From Symbiodinium sp. CCMP2592 (Eukaryota; Sar; Dinophyceae; Suessiales; Symbiodiniaceae): 64,000 nucleotides of DNA. The stretch covers positions 1 through 64,000 of the forward strand of contig CAJNDT010005757.1 of the NCBI GenBank assembly GCA_905221615.1, in the 5' to 3' direction. Below, one piece after another: positions 18,210 through 30,016 of the stretch (position 1 is its first letter; every line of letters begins with the position of its first letter). The notes beneath the pieces were generated by a model. It made no database searches, was not told the DNA's origin, and worked only from the letters and a program-made list of their open reading frames with translations. The position numbers and the translations under genes were made by a program.

Positions 18210-19015
18210 CAAACCCTAAAACTATGGCACTCTGCCTTCTAGCCCCAAACCCTAAATACTAAAGACCCTGAAACTCTAACCCTAACCCTTTCATTACCCT
18301 CAAACCCTAACACTATGGCACTCTGCCTCCTAACCCCAAACCCTAAATATACTAAAGACCCTGAAACTCTAACCCTAACCCTTTCATTACCCTCAAACCC
18401 CTAATACTATGGCACTCTGCCTTCTAACCCCAAACCCTAAATATACTAAAGACCCTGAAACTCTAACCCTAACCCTTTCATTACCCTCAAACCCTAACAC
18501 TATGGCACTCTGCCTGCTAACCCCAAACCCTAAATACTAAAGACCCTGAAACTCTAACCCTAACCCTTTCATTACCCTCAAACCCCTAATACTATGGCAC
18601 TCTGCCTTCTAACCCCAAACCCTAAATATACTAAAGACCCTGAAACTCTAACCCTAACCCTTTCATTACCCTCAAACCCCTAATACTATGGCACTCTGCC
18701 TTCTAACCCCAAACCCTAAATACTAAAGACCCTGAAACTCTAACCCTAACCCTTTCATTACCCTCAAACCCCTAATACTATGGCACTCTGCCTTCTAACC
18801 CCAAACCCTAAATATAATAAAGACCCTGAAACTCTAACCCTAACCCTTTCATTACCCTCAAACCCCTAATACTATGGCACTCTGCCTTCTAACCCCAAAC
18901 CCTAAATATAATAAAGACCCTGAAACTCTAACCCTAACCCTTTCATTACCCTCAAACCCCTAATACTATGGCACTCTGCCTTCTAACCCCAAACCCTAAA
19001 GACCCTGAAACTGTA
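18210..19015. repeat. 91-94 bp satellite combining CCCTAA-type sequence and the reversed palindrome
   Basis: ACTATGGCACTCTGCC recurs at 18221, 18312, 18406, 18499, 18591, 18685, 18777, 18871 and 18965, so nine units. Each holds GGCACTCTGCC (the reverse complement of the left-arm palindrome), CCCCAAACCCTAAATA, an AAGACCCTGAAACTC block and a CTAACCCTAACCCTTTC block. Units differ mainly by 2-bp indels (TACTAA, TATACTAA, TATAATAA). Confidence 0.95.
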
Positions 19016-19056
19016 AACCCTGTGCCAGGTCTTCTTCATCCTCGTCTTCTCGGAAA

Positions 19057-19390
19057 AAACATTAGTTTTTTTTGTTTTAAAGTTTTTAAAAAATTTTAAA
19101 AGTTGTTTAAAGTCTTTAAAAGTATTTCAAATTCTTTTTAAAGTTTGTAAAAGCTTTTAAAAGCGTTTAAAAGTCTTTTAAAGTATTTTTAAAGCTTTTA
19201 AATGTATTTTAATGTTTTTAAAAGTCTTTTAAATATTTTAAAAGCCTTTTAAAGTTTTGAAAAGTCTTTTAAAGTTTGCAAAAGTCTTCTAAAAGTTTCT
19301 AAAAGTCTTTTAAAGTCTTCTAAAAGTTTTTAGAATGTTTTTTCTTGCATTTGAAAGTTTTTAAAAGTCTGTAAACGTCTTTAAAAGCCA
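19057..19390. other. A/T-rich block of TTTTAAAG runs
   Basis: About 330 bp of irregularly repeated AAAGTCTTTTAAAGTTTTTAA-type sequence with a period near 12-16 bp and no coding frame. It sits exactly at the change from the palindrome-rich to the palindrome-free arm. A matrix-attachment or bent-DNA role is possible but not shown. Confidence 0.7.
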
Positions 19391-20656
19391 ACTCTGTCGA
19401 AAAAGCCCTGTGGATCTAAACCTTGTGGTTCTGGTTCGGTGCAAAGGGGCAATGATTCTCTACAAGCCAACCAACACCACGATCCTGAAAGCTGCGTAGA
19501 CGTCGTGCGAAACAAATTATGCAGCAGTCGGTTTGATGCCTGCCGGGTCCCCACATAGGATCTGTGTAGGTAGGTGTGTACATATAATATGTATATACGT
19601 ATGTACGTACGTTTGCGCGTTTTTGTGCATGTGTATGTGTATGAACAACATACTGCGGCCCAGTGCGACTGGCCAACCCCTAACACCATACCAGGATCCC
19701 AGAAGCGACTCAACAGTAGACTTCTTGTTGGTTTGCCCTACTTCCTAAAGTAAAACGCACCCACAGAGTTGCTATAATTGTCCGAAGCCAAGTGCGGCAC
19801 TTCAAACCTTGCCTGAACCATTGGCCTGCATACCTGCACTGGGTCGAACAGAATGTCACTCGAAGAATAGTTCCGGAAGTTCTCCGTGAAGGGTGGCAGT
19901 GCTGAAGCATCGTGCAACAGGCAATCTCCACTAGTTTAGGGTTTGGGGTGCTGGGCTTCAAATTTTCCCTTTTTGGCTGCAAATTAACCAGATCCCCGAG
20001 GGTCTGAGAGTCCTTTGATGTCCTTTGCCTTGCTCATCTAAACGGACAGAGCCACAAAAGCCGACACCGAAAGGAGCATGTTGTGGGGGGCTTGAACCAC
20101 AACCACCCAAGTGCCCTTTAATGGAGCCCTTATGGCCCTAACATAGTGGGTATTTGGGGTATAGCAGAGGGTAGTTGCGGGGTCTAGGAGGGGCTTTGGT
20201 TTTTGGGGTTTAGGGGTTTAGGGTTTAGGGGGCGCTTGAGTCTGAACGCACTGGCGTTGACGGCCGAGGGTTTTGGATTTAGGGCTTGGGACTTATGAAG
20301 GACGAAATCACGCTGCATGCTTGGGGGGTCTACTTGCGAAGACACAGATCATTTTCAAAAACATGAGACTTCCAGAACAGAAGGAAAGCCTCGTACACAG
20401 CGTGTAGCCAGATCCTGATAGCAAAGAGCCCTACTAAAGAAGCACCCTAGATTTCAAGACCCCCAAACCCGTTCGAGAGGCTTATATACTTTGATGTCTG
20501 CTAACATCGGACTTTCGCATCTTTCGCACCCTTGTGTTTGTGAGACAGCCTCCTGCCCCTCCCAGTGAAACTCTTCGAGGCGGTGCCCGCTTAGGGTCTT
20601 AGGATTTTCGAGATTCGGGTTGGGGACCCGAGCCCTTTGCATAGCAGACCCGAAGC
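19391..20656. other. Stretch without a supported gene
   Basis: Around 19400-19557 a + frame (DPESCVDVVRNKLCSS) is weakly protein-like. A TACGTA-type simple repeat lies at 19575-19615. TTTAGGG-like heptamers are at 20190-20230. Nothing else is recognisable. Confidence 0.4.
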
Positions 20657-20876
20657 TACTTGGAGGTTCAGGGGTAGTTATGTGGGGGGATTGTCAAAAT
20701 TATGGTCCCTTTTTGGGTACCATAAATATTAGGTGCTGTACTACGTTAGGGACCCAAAGAGGCACCATAGTTTTGACAACCACCCATATGTGGGGTTATA
20801 AGTCCTGTAACATGGATTCTAAGTATAGCTACCCTACCTGTAACCCTATTTATAACTACCCATGAACCTTCAAGTA
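20657..20876. mobile_element. Palindromic element family A with family B nested inside
   Basis: Ends TACTTGGAGGTTCAGGGG and CCATGAACCTTCAAGTA are inverted copies. Inside, at about 20685-20793, is a second palindrome with GATTGTCAAAATTATGG and CCATAGTTTTGACAACCACCC ends. No coding capacity; looks like a MITE. Confidence 0.8.
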
Positions 20877-21540
20877 AGCCTGTCTCACGCTTGGAAACCC
20901 ACTACATACTTTGGACATTGATCCCGACTGAAATGACCAACTAGGATGTTCAATCCCTAAGCGTCATTATACCCTAAACCCAGAATGCAATCTACAATAG
21001 AGTTGACAGGGTGTGCTTATGTTCACCCTTTTGTGGTAGCACCGCACAAAGGAACTACACCAGGGCCAGTGGCAGGTAAGGTTCAGGAGCATTGGAGCAA
21101 GCTCGGCATGCATATTCACTTGTAAAGCCCAATCTTGAGCCCACCCGTGACTCATTGCACAGAGTCCTTACGCCAACCTCGTTCGGTTGAGCCTGACCGA
21201 CCCGGTAAAGCCCTGAAGCCCTAAATCCTAGAACCTTGGCGTCCCGGACTACTGCCCTAAATCCCGATACCCTAGAGCCATATATCTTACAATCCTAGAA
21301 CTCAAGGAAGCCTTCAAGAACCTCACATCCTAGACTATACCCCCTTAGATGATTATCATAAACAATGTTTTGAATGTTCTATTGGGTTTTATATGAACAA
21401 GTATATCGAAAAACTCCTAAGGAGACTCTATCGCAGCGTCCCAGAGAGTCGTAGTAAGGCTCATGATTTCTCGGGCTACTACGCTCCTCTCTTCATGAGA
21501 AAGGCCCGGTTTCAGGGGCCGAACGGCTCCAATAGAGCCC

Positions 21541-21880
21541 CTGACTAAACAGGAGTCTAGGATGCCCAGTAACTTTAAGGGTTCCGTCAAGGGGATCTGT
21601 AAGTTAGGTTTCCTCTAAGGGTCACCTCCAAAAAGGGGGGCCTTTAAGGGTTTAGGGTTCGCCTTTAAAGGGATCAAGATGCCCTACTTGTCGGGTATCA
21701 TGGGGAACTAGTGCTTAACCTTTGTTGGCTATATAGGGATGATATAGGGGCTATACTACCCAAAAAGGTTAAAAGTTACCTACTCTACTACTAGGGTAAC
21801 CTAGGAATGACAAGGGCTCCCTTTTTGGTGTTGGGTAACTTTATAAGGAACCTAGGATACTGGGCATCCTAGGGACCTCG
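21541..21880. mobile_element. Palindromic element, family J
   Basis: Left part GTCTAGGATGCCCAGTAAC and right part GGATACTGGGCATCCTAGGG are inverted, with inner GGGTAACTTTATAAGGAACC. A related element is at 41907-42066. Confidence 0.55.
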
Positions 21881-22404
21881 AGTCAACAAGTTTCTTAGGG
21901 TTTTGGTGTGCAAGGGTTTAAGGGGTTTAGGGTTTTGGGCTTTTTGGTCTTTTTTTAAAAAAGTGTACTGCGCCGCTCCTTTGACTGCAGAAGGCAGTCG
22001 ATCTAGGGCTTTGGGGTTTAGGAGTTTAGGGCTGTCGGTGAGATTCGAAACCTCAGCCCTTGGCCTCTGATAACGCGTTCTTTGCCTAAACCTGGACCTG
22101 GACCCTAAGGAACCTTCCGTTTTAGGGCCCCCTAAGATGATAGACGTCCCTAAAAGGTGGGTTATTCGGGGTTAACGAAGGGTTTGCTGTGGTTGGTCTA
22201 TTGCTGGTGCATTTAGGAGGTAGGATTGGAGAGCCTAAACCCCAAACCCTGAACCCCTGAACCTCTAAATCCCTAAATCCCTAAACCCCTACACCCCCAA
22301 ACCCCGAAAATCTAAGGTTCAGGGGTTTTTGGGCTTCGCAGCATCCACCTTCTCCCGATATGGGGTTGGGGGTCTGGGCAGGGCTCATGGGTTGCAGTTC
22401 CTGA

Positions 22405-22590
22405 AGGTCTGTAGGTAGTAGAGGGTCGCATTGAGGGTTTTTAGGTAGTGGAGGAGCATATTAAGTAAGTAGAATAGAATAGGGACCAGGGTTTGTAGGT
22501 AGTAGAGGGTCGTATTGAGTAGAATAGAATAGGGATCAGGGTCTGTAGGCAGGCAGTAGAGGGGCTTATTGAGTAGAGTAGAAAGGGATC
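22405..22590 (+). repeat. Three-copy minisatellite
   Basis: GGTCTGTAGGTAGTAGAGGG recurs near 22407, 22489 and 22540 with AGTAGAATAGAATAGGG tails. Unit length varies from about 50 to 80 bp. Confidence 0.7.
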
Positions 22591-23177
22591 AGGCGCTTTT
22601 CATACCATAACTAAACTAATCCTGGGCATCAAAATAGCCAAAAGCCTTATATAGTAATGGTCTTTGGGCCCAAAAGCCTTAATATATGAGTCCTTAGATG
22701 CCTAGGGAACTAAGTAAGTCGGCACTGCCTTCTGTCTGGAACACCCATGCCTAAGAATGATCGAATGGACCCTTTGAAACATCCACAAACCCTACACCGG
22801 AGGGAAGTACCTACACATCAGATTTGTATTATGTTGATATGATTATTGCCATTCTTGATAATATATTTAGCTACATATAAGCCATTGGTTCTTTGTGGCT
22901 AGGGTAAAGCCTGAACATTGCACCCTAAAGCGTTCAGATTTACCGCAGGACTCGAGTCCCTTTTGCGCATTCTCCTTACGCGAGCCAGTATTGAAGGATG
23001 GAGAGCCTACAGACAGCGGGGAATCCCGATGGTTTTAGGGCTTTGGGTTTCAGGTTCTTGGTTCGCTGACAGCTTGCACACCCTTGAAGAATCCTGATGT
23101 TCCACGCGTCGTAGAGTTTCTGCTCCCGGGTAATGCATAAACAACGCACCATGTGCGTGTGGGTGTATCCATGTATA

Positions 23178-23410
23178 TATATATATATATATATTATACA
23201 TATTTATGCATATATGCACGCATACAGGCATAGCATACAAACAAACAAACAAACAAGCAAACATGCAAGTACGACACAAGCAACAAACACAGAACCAGCA
23301 AGCAAACAAAAAAACATCGTCCATCCATCCATCCGTACATCCATCCATCCGTCCAGCAAGACACACCTACATACACACACGCACATACACACATACACAA
23401 AGATACATAA
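23178..23410. repeat. Cluster of simple repeats: (AT)n, (CAAA)n, (CCAT)n, (CA)n
   Basis: Successive short microsatellites fill this stretch. The overlapping ORFs on both strands are low-complexity translations and are not genes. Confidence 0.9.
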
Positions 23411-23786
23411 ACATGAAAGCGTAATTACACTATGTGTATTTATGTGTGTATATGTCGTATTGCACAAGCCTTGGAGGCCTAATGTCGGACGGCACAGCTG
23501 TACGGGTGAACACTTCAGTTTGCATGCGTGGCTGCCAAAGGGTTAAGGCTTGTTTCTGGGTTTGAGTAGGTGGTTGAATGTCTGTCGGAGACAGAGACGG
23601 GTGCAGTGGTTGTTCGACTCATGTCGCTGAATATTCTAGTGGCCTTAAGAAAAACTGCAACACGTTCCACTCAATTTCTTCTCTCGTGTTATGCAGACCG
23701 CAAATAGGGATACTGTTGCTAAACATGTTTCGACTCTATGTTAATGGCTGTTGCCGCTCGTGCTACTCTAATGGAAACACTCCAAC

Positions 23787-23899
23787 TACTTGGAGGTTCA
23801 GGGGTAGGTTTAAGTAGGGCTATAAGTCCCCTAATATGGGTTATAAGTTACCCTACTTATAATTAATCCTACTTAAAACTACCCATGAACCTCCAAGTA
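23787..23899. mobile_element. Palindromic element, family A
   Basis: TACTTGGAGGTTCAGGGG at the left, CCCATGAACCTCCAAGTA at the right; inner TATAAGTCCCCTAATATGGG as in other copies. 113 bp, no ORF. Confidence 0.85.
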
Positions 23900-24403
23900 A
23901 GCCGCATAACGCCAATCCCAGCACTAAACTGGCCTCTCGAGCCTGCGCCACAACCTAGGGTTTCGGGTTCAGGGTCTAGGATTTAGGGTTTGAACCCGAA
24001 ACCCTATAAAGACTGCACTATAAACCTCAAAACCTTAGCCTGAGACCCTACGCATGAAGCCAAACCTGGCTTCATTCCGCCTTCCTCCTTTAGGTACCCC
24101 AGCGCTGTCTCAACAGGCCCTCTCTGCGAAAAGCCTGGCTGTAAAGTGTCCTAAGACTCCAAAGAATATCGAGTTTGGGGCTATATAAGGGTTTAAACCC
24201 CCAAGTAGAAACCTAAACCCTGAACCCTTCATGGAGTCTTAGGGTTCGACAGGCTCCGTGTGGCATGAAAAACTGGCTTCGGGCCAGAATCGTTCTGGCC
24301 TGTGGCCTTCCGACGGACTTCTCGAGCATGCGCGGGCTTCGGTACATATCTGAAAATAGTGGGTTGCCAAAACGCAGGCCCCACAGCCTCCTCTTCTGTG
24401 TGT

Positions 24404-24425
24404 ATATATATATATATATATACAT

Positions 24426-24464
<39 letters not shown>
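24404..24464. repeat. (AT)n microsatellite
   Basis: About 60 bp of TA dinucleotides interrupted once by CATACACA. Confidence 0.95.
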
Positions 24465-24466
<2 letters not shown>

Positions 24467-24469
24467 CAT

Positions 24470-27100
24470 GTTGGGTTCAGGGTAGGGTGTAATATAACAT
24501 ATCGGGCCTGAGTAAGAGTTCATTACGGAAGCAGGGACCTCTGCAATAATAAGGGTCCTGAACTTCCATGGTTTGCCCTGTTGCACATGCATACTATTTG
24601 TCCCGGGTACTAACTTAGTGCCTTCTCCCACTGTACCCCAACATCGCGGAGGCGTAACCAAAAATGCCACAACTGAACCATGATCATAGCTTTAACCATG
24701 ACCCCCTCTCCACCATCAACCTCATAATTAGACTCAACGCCCACAAGGCAGAAAGACAAGATGAAGTCCGGCTTCTCACAAACACTGTTCAAAGCTCCAC
24801 ACACGCCAGACCACTGAATGTAACATCGGCAGTGGATACAGTACATGGTTCTTACGAACCCTAAACCATAAACCCCAAACCTTAACTTTGTTTTACAGAC
24901 ACTAAACCATAAACCCTGTTGCGGGTTCGGGCTCCAGCATCTTAGGGACTGAGATGGACTGAGCCTTTTCGGTTGAAGTGGGGTGTCAAAGGGAGCGAAG
25001 CACCGCTTCCTGGTTAGGGTTTGATTGGGTTTGGATATAAACTCGTGGAGTGGTGTGGGGTTTAGGTATCTGTAGTAGTTGCCAAATGGACCCTACGTCA
25101 TGTCGGAGCTTCGATTCGTGCCGTGACGCCACACGCCTCGGTGCGGCCACGGCGGTTTCGTCCCACGAAAATGGTACTCGCCTTCTGAAAGTTCGTAGAA
25201 GTTGGTTGTTGGTGTCCCACCGTTCCCTCGCAATGGTTGTTGCGGTATAACGTTGCCAGGAGTTTGGGGATTGCTCTGCTCTCCTTGCAAATGTTCAGAA
25301 TGATGCGAGGCTTTATACGCCAACCGCCAAGACCTCCCAAACCCAAACTCCCAAACTGCAAGACCAGCAATCAGAAAACTAGATTTTGGTGTTTGAGTGT
25401 TTAAGGAAACCCAAAGCTCACGATCCTAGGCTCCTGGATTCGCTCAGTCCCGAACCCTACAGACATCAGGCTTTCATCCTATACCCTGAAAGCAAAGGCT
25501 CTTGGGACCACAACTAAACCCGAACAAAATAAATCTAGACCTCGGAACCCCTCCTACAGAACCTAGACCCTGAACCCTAAACTCTCAGAAGGATCTCAGC
25601 CCCTAGACCCTAAGCTCTAAAAAACCCTACAGCAAACCCTAATAGACTCGGTATATACATCCCCTGTTTTTCAGAAGGATCTCACCTGCCCTTTGTACGG
25701 ACAGCACTTCAAACGAGCATCGGCCTGGCGAGAGCCTTCTGCGAAGCGTGCTCCTCCTAGAGTGATAAACAGGGGGCCTAAATAACTAGAATAGGGTTCC
25801 TGTAAAGGTTTCATATAAAGGGTCTATAAGGGTTACTATAAGGGCTCAATTTAAGGGCCGTCAGAAATCCCTTCAAAGGGTTCTATATAAGGCTTTAAGG
25901 GCTTCCCATAAGTCAGCGAAGAGGGCTGAACCCAGTGTAGCCTTTACAAGAAGGACATGACCCCAACAGAATCGTACAATTACCTGTGAAGAAAGGATAA
26001 GACCCGGAAAACCCTAAACTCTAAAAACTAAACCCTGAACCCAGCAATGTGCCCTTCAGATAAAGATTTGCCCCCCAAAAGGGTACATTTACCCTTGTTT
26101 AAGGTACCTTAGCTACTCTACAATTGTGCAAGGTTTGGGGATGCTGCCCAGAGACTCCAATATCCCTTAATTAAGGAATACTCCTTAAATTAAAATAGGA
26201 CCCTAATATGATTTAAGGTATATTCCTTAACTAAGGGATATTGGAGTCTTTGGGTGGTTGAGTCCTGTAGAGTCTCGGCTTTCGTTTCCGCAGCCTACCA
26301 TGGTGTGTAGACTTCCCTGGGTTTCGGGTTTGGGCTCTTATCTGAAAATCAGGAGCAGGGTCTTGCAGGCCCTAAACCCTAAACCCTATAGGCCCTAAAC
26401 CCTAAGCCCGAAACCGTGTTGAAGGCTTCAGAGCCTCGGAGTGGACTCCAAGCCGCCATATGATTGAAACAGCATTTGGGCGTAACTTTGCGGTAGGTAT
26501 GTATGCAGGGCATGTGGAAGAACGATGTGGTCAAGGTTTCTGGTTAGCAGGTTTACAACTCCCAAGCCCAAAAGCGTTAAGCAAAAGGGTCGAGAGACTG
26601 GGGGACCCTCTGCAAAGGACTGCGGCAGCCCGAAACTAAGGACTCTGCGTGAATGCAGGTCAAATGATCCATCCGTGCATACCTTCCCTATCCCCGAAAC
26701 TCCAAATCCCTAAAGTGCATGCCAATCCTAACTCCAAGATCCGAAAAAACACCCCCAACGCGGTGTAAAGCCGTCTGAGTTTCCAAGTCAAGGCAGGTTG
26801 GGGCTTAGCAGCTGGGTTCAGCTTTGTAGCTGTTAGGTTTAGGCACCATCCTTGGCATATGAACCCTAAACCCTAAACCCCAAGCCCTAAGCCCGTCAGG
26901 TGAAAGAAGGCTCCGGATTTACTTGTGTGTATCTTTGTCGCCACATATCTGCTTGACCTCCATGGTATTACACTGTGGAACTTGGCAAGACTAAAACATG
27001 TGGATGTTTAACGCAGCTTCAATCTAAAGTATATCGAGCATTCAAGCTCTTTCTGCAAATACTATAGCCCACAATACCAACCTGACAAGCGCACTACACC
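24470..27100. other. Repeat-rich stretch without a supported gene
   Basis: Contains scattered CCCTAAA heptamers and the inverted pair at 26156-26250 (GACTCCAATATCCCTTAA with its complement). Low-complexity runs with AAGGGTTCTATA-type words fill 25770-25910. No convincing coding frame. Confidence 0.45.
26153..26250. mobile_element. Single-copy palindromic element
   Basis: AGACTCCAATATCCCTTAA and CTAAGGGATATTGGAGTCT are inverted repeats around an A/T-rich centre with AAGGAATACTCC and its inverse. I saw no second copy in the window. Confidence 0.7.
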
Positions 27101-27315
27101 ACCATGACCTCCGAAACCACAAGCCCCAACAAGCGAAGCAGTAAACATGAAACCCTCTGCTTTAAAGACCTAAGCAAACTCTCATCAAAGCCGCTTCGCA
27201 CGAAGGCCAGGCATCACGATGCCAAGACTCGGCTCGCCGCCAGGGTGTGCCTGCTGTTGGAGAAAGGCTTGAGAAGCTTCTCGTAAGGTCCTTTCAGGGC
27301 GCCTTTCGGGCATGT

Positions 27316-27403
27316 GGGAGTTTCCGAAACTAGGGGACCCTAGCATGGTACCCGAAATAGTAGGATCCATATTATAAAGGTACCCTACATTTCGGAAACT
27401 CCC
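27316..27403. mobile_element. Palindromic element, family D
   Basis: GGGAGTTTCCGAAACTAGGG and CATTTCGGAAACTCCC form the termini; the centre has GGTACC-containing inverted words. Family members are at 31850, 36587, 38131 and 48976. Confidence 0.85.
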
Positions 27404-28050
27404 ATATCGATGAAGGTTTCCAAGTGGATGTCGGGGGCTTAGACTAGATGGTCTAATGGGTGTCTGCTGTGTGGAAGGTGTGTGTCTGCTCGGGATTCAT
27501 GGTTGCTGAGCTGCGTCTAGACCCACCTTTTTCAATTCTGGTAGAGCTATATGAACCCCAAAAGCTTAAGGGTTACCTACTCAGCCACCAAGTCTCCAGA
27601 AGGGCCATAATGAGTCTTCAGACCTGTAGAGACCCCAGGCTCACGAAACTCCACGACCCCACCCGACGCCCAAACCCTAAACTCTAAACCGCCTTCACAT
27701 GGGCTGGTATCAGTACAGCTTGGGGCATGTGGGGTTTTCTTGCAGCAAAGGATACTTTTTGTGGTATCCTGCTGTTGAGGGTCCATATTAGGCGGGAGGT
27801 CCCTGCTTTCTCAAATTCCTTTCTGCCAAAGATGTGTAGGGATGAGACTTCGTTCTGTTGCAACAGCGAATGAAGGGTCCGCGGACTTCGTGCTAAATCC
27901 CAAATCCTAACACCCAGTAATACTGGTGTAATCCTGGCCTGAACAGCTAGAAAAGGTCTTCAGTACCTCCTAAACCTTCACAGCCCCTACTGCAAACCCC
28001 GAACCCTAAGTCTTTACGTTTTCAGTCCTAAACCCCAAACCTATCAAGGG

Positions 28051-28154
28051 TATTCCTGAAATTCAGATGTTTTAGAGAACGAGTATTCCTTAAATTCAGG
28101 TGCTTTAGAGAACGAGTATTCCTTACTGTAAAATTCAGGTGCTTTAGAGAACGC
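28051..28154 (+). repeat. Three-copy 34-38 bp tandem
   Basis: TATTCCTTAAATTCAGGTGC and TTTAGAGAACGAG repeat three times at about 28051, 28085 and 28117, the last with a 5-bp insertion. Confidence 0.8.
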
Positions 28155-28371
28155 AGGCCACACCTCCCAGCAACATCTTGCCGTTGATGACCAAGGATCT
28201 GGTCAACAAGGTCCACCTCGGACTTGAGGGTCATGGTTTTAGGGTTTCTATACGGCTGTATTTTTAGGGCCCCTTAATGGTAGTGCAAAGGGTTGTGGGG
28301 TTGAGGGCATTGGGTTTAGGGTTCGGGGTTTAGAGGTTGTTAGGGTTGGGTTTGCGGAGGTTTGGGTTTCG

Positions 28372-28480
28372 TGTAGGAACCTGATTAAGAAATCCTGGTC
28401 CTATAGCCCCCAACATAATAAGATTCATGCAACTAAGGAACCCAGATGAAGACTCAAGCTTTCTTAATCAGGTTCTTACA
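28372..28480. mobile_element. Palindromic element, family F
   Basis: TGTAGGAACCTGATTAAGAAA at the left and TTTCTTAATCAGGTTCTTACA at the right are inverted. A second copy is at 36295-36390 with a different centre. Confidence 0.85.
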
Positions 28481-28988
28481 TTAAGTCTTTGTGGGCTTTG
28501 GGTTGTGCAGACAGTGTGGAATGGGGGAGTGGGTTTAGGGTTCACCGGCTTACTTTGGGTCTAGGAACTTCGGTTAGGTTTAGACGGTCAGGGTTTAGGC
28601 GACTCCGGCTGTTGGGGCTTTGAAGGCTTGGGGCTTAGACGGGTGGGAGGTAGTGGGGCAGTGTAGAGATTGAGGGTTTACAGCCTGCGTGCATTCTGGG
28701 TTCAGCATGTCTTACATACCACGTTGCCTCTTGACATTTAATGCAGATACAGACCTCCACTCTAGTAGAAACTTAGATTGCTTGAAACCCCGAAGGCAAG
28801 GAGTGAAATTAAAACATTAACGTTCTGGCAGATCCATTCTGAATCAAAAAAGTCCCTCCTGTAACGCGTCCGCATCTACTAAATCCTAAACCGCTAAAAC
28901 CCTAACAAAGACTATGCCAAAACCTTTAACGTTAGCAGCTTAAACCTAACTCGGAAAACCCTAACAACCATGCCCATAATTACCATAA

Positions 28989-29087
28989 TCATCGTCGAGC
29001 CGCCACAGTCAGAGCTCTGACTGCGTCGTCCGCCGCGACGACGACGCAACGCTCGGCGAAGAGTCGGCCACCTTCGCGGCGTTGGCG
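28989..29087 (-). CDS. Candidate minus-strand exon next to a family C element
   Basis: Immediately after the element end CCCCTATGTTAG on the minus strand, a frame reads RQRREGGRLFAERC then VVVAADDAVRALTVAAR and stops at 28989. The island is GC-rich in an A/T-rich setting. The + strand also has an open frame here, so strand is not certain. Confidence 0.35.
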   Translation of the reverse strand, partial: RQRREGGRLFAERCVVVAADDAVRALTVAARR

Positions 29088-29205
29088 CTAACATAGGGGC
29101 CTTAATAATTAGAACAGGGTTTTGGGGCCCATTATACTGTAATTATAGCAAGAAAGCCGCAAAATATCATAGGCAATTATTTAGGCCCCTATATTAAAAC
29201 CCCCA
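29088..29205. mobile_element. Palindromic element, family C
   Basis: TAACATAGGGGCCTTAATAATTAG at one side and TTATTTAGGCCCCTATA at the other are inverted around a centre with TTTTGGGG and TATACTATAATTATA-type words. Related copies are at 33272, 34283, 35565, 41311, 43602, 60646, 61534 and 61823. Confidence 0.8.
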
Positions 29206-29439
29206 ATAACAGTGTGCGGAAGCTTTTTGGGGTTTGGGATTTAGGGCTCAGGGTGTCTAGAGGCCTCTTCGGGTAACCACAGGCTTTCACACGCAACTTG
29301 TGTGAGGGTTATGTCGTTATGTAAATGTTTTAGGGCCTAGGCTTGTGTTGCAATGGGGTCGCCATATGGGTCCTATAATGTTCGACAAGGGTTCCATAAA
29401 GGCCTTGGGGTTTGGGCTTTCGGGTTGAACTAATCGGTT

Positions 29440-29735
29440 CGGGGGTTGGCGGGGTTAGGGGGTTTAAGGCTTACTGTCCCGGGTTGCCATCACTTCAAGC
29501 ACCCTAAACCCTAAGCCCTGAGCCCGAAGCCCTAAACCCTACGAACCCCTAAACCCCTAAGCCCTAAACAACCCTAAACCCATGCAAAGCCCTATACCAT
29601 GAACCCTGAGCCGCCTAAGCCCTAAACCCTCAACCCCAAACCCTGAATCCTAAACCCAAACCCTCTAAACCCTACACCCTGAAATCCTGAAACCCAGAAA
29701 GCCCTTAACCCTAAACCCCAAGCCCTACCTTAACC
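29440..29735. repeat. Degenerate CCCTAAACC telomere-type array
   Basis: Dense CCCTAAA and CCCTGAA heptamers over about 290 bp. Similar clusters lie at 30900-31045 (TTTAGGG orientation), 43800-43980, 46380-47030, 51580-51690, 53220-53580 and 61310-61410. Confidence 0.85.
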
Positions 29736-29930
29736 CTGATTAAACTACCATTTTAAGGACGTACATAAGGAAATCAGAAAAGGAACCTTTAAAAGGTAGG
29801 TTATTCACGGTTGAGGTAAGCCCTAAAGCCCACAAACGACCCTCCCAGATCCAACGAACGCCTTAGTACCCTAAATAGTAGGGTCCTTATTCTAAGGACC
29901 CCAAAGTATGGTAGCCCTAGTTTTCGAAGA

Positions 29931-30016
29931 CTCCCCAAATCCAAGGCCAACGCCTGCTGGAGGGCAGCGCACAGCAGCGCCGCCTGCTGCATGAAGGGCT
30001 GGCTCCTGAGCTCCAC
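29931..30016 (-). CDS. Candidate minus-strand exon, Ala/Leu/Gln-rich helix
   Basis: The minus strand reads VELRSQPFMQQAALLCAALQ then QALALDLG, a convincing amphipathic helix. The + strand reads an alternative QGQRLLEGSAQQRR. The flanks are heptamer arrays and element fragments. Confidence 0.25.

Larger units (their letters stand above)
20877..23150. other. Repeat-rich stretch without a supported gene
   Basis: Contains diverged CCCTAAA/TTTAGGG heptamers (21900-22330) and the palindrome at 21541-21880. A threefold tandem of TCTGTAGGTAGTAGAGGG followed by TATTGAGTAGAATAG is at 22405-22590. No convincing coding frame was seen. Confidence 0.5.

Noticed and set aside
18221..18980. CRISPR-like regular spacing of the palindrome
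   Set aside because: The intervening sequence is itself repeated in every unit, so this is a tandem satellite, not repeats with unique spacers.
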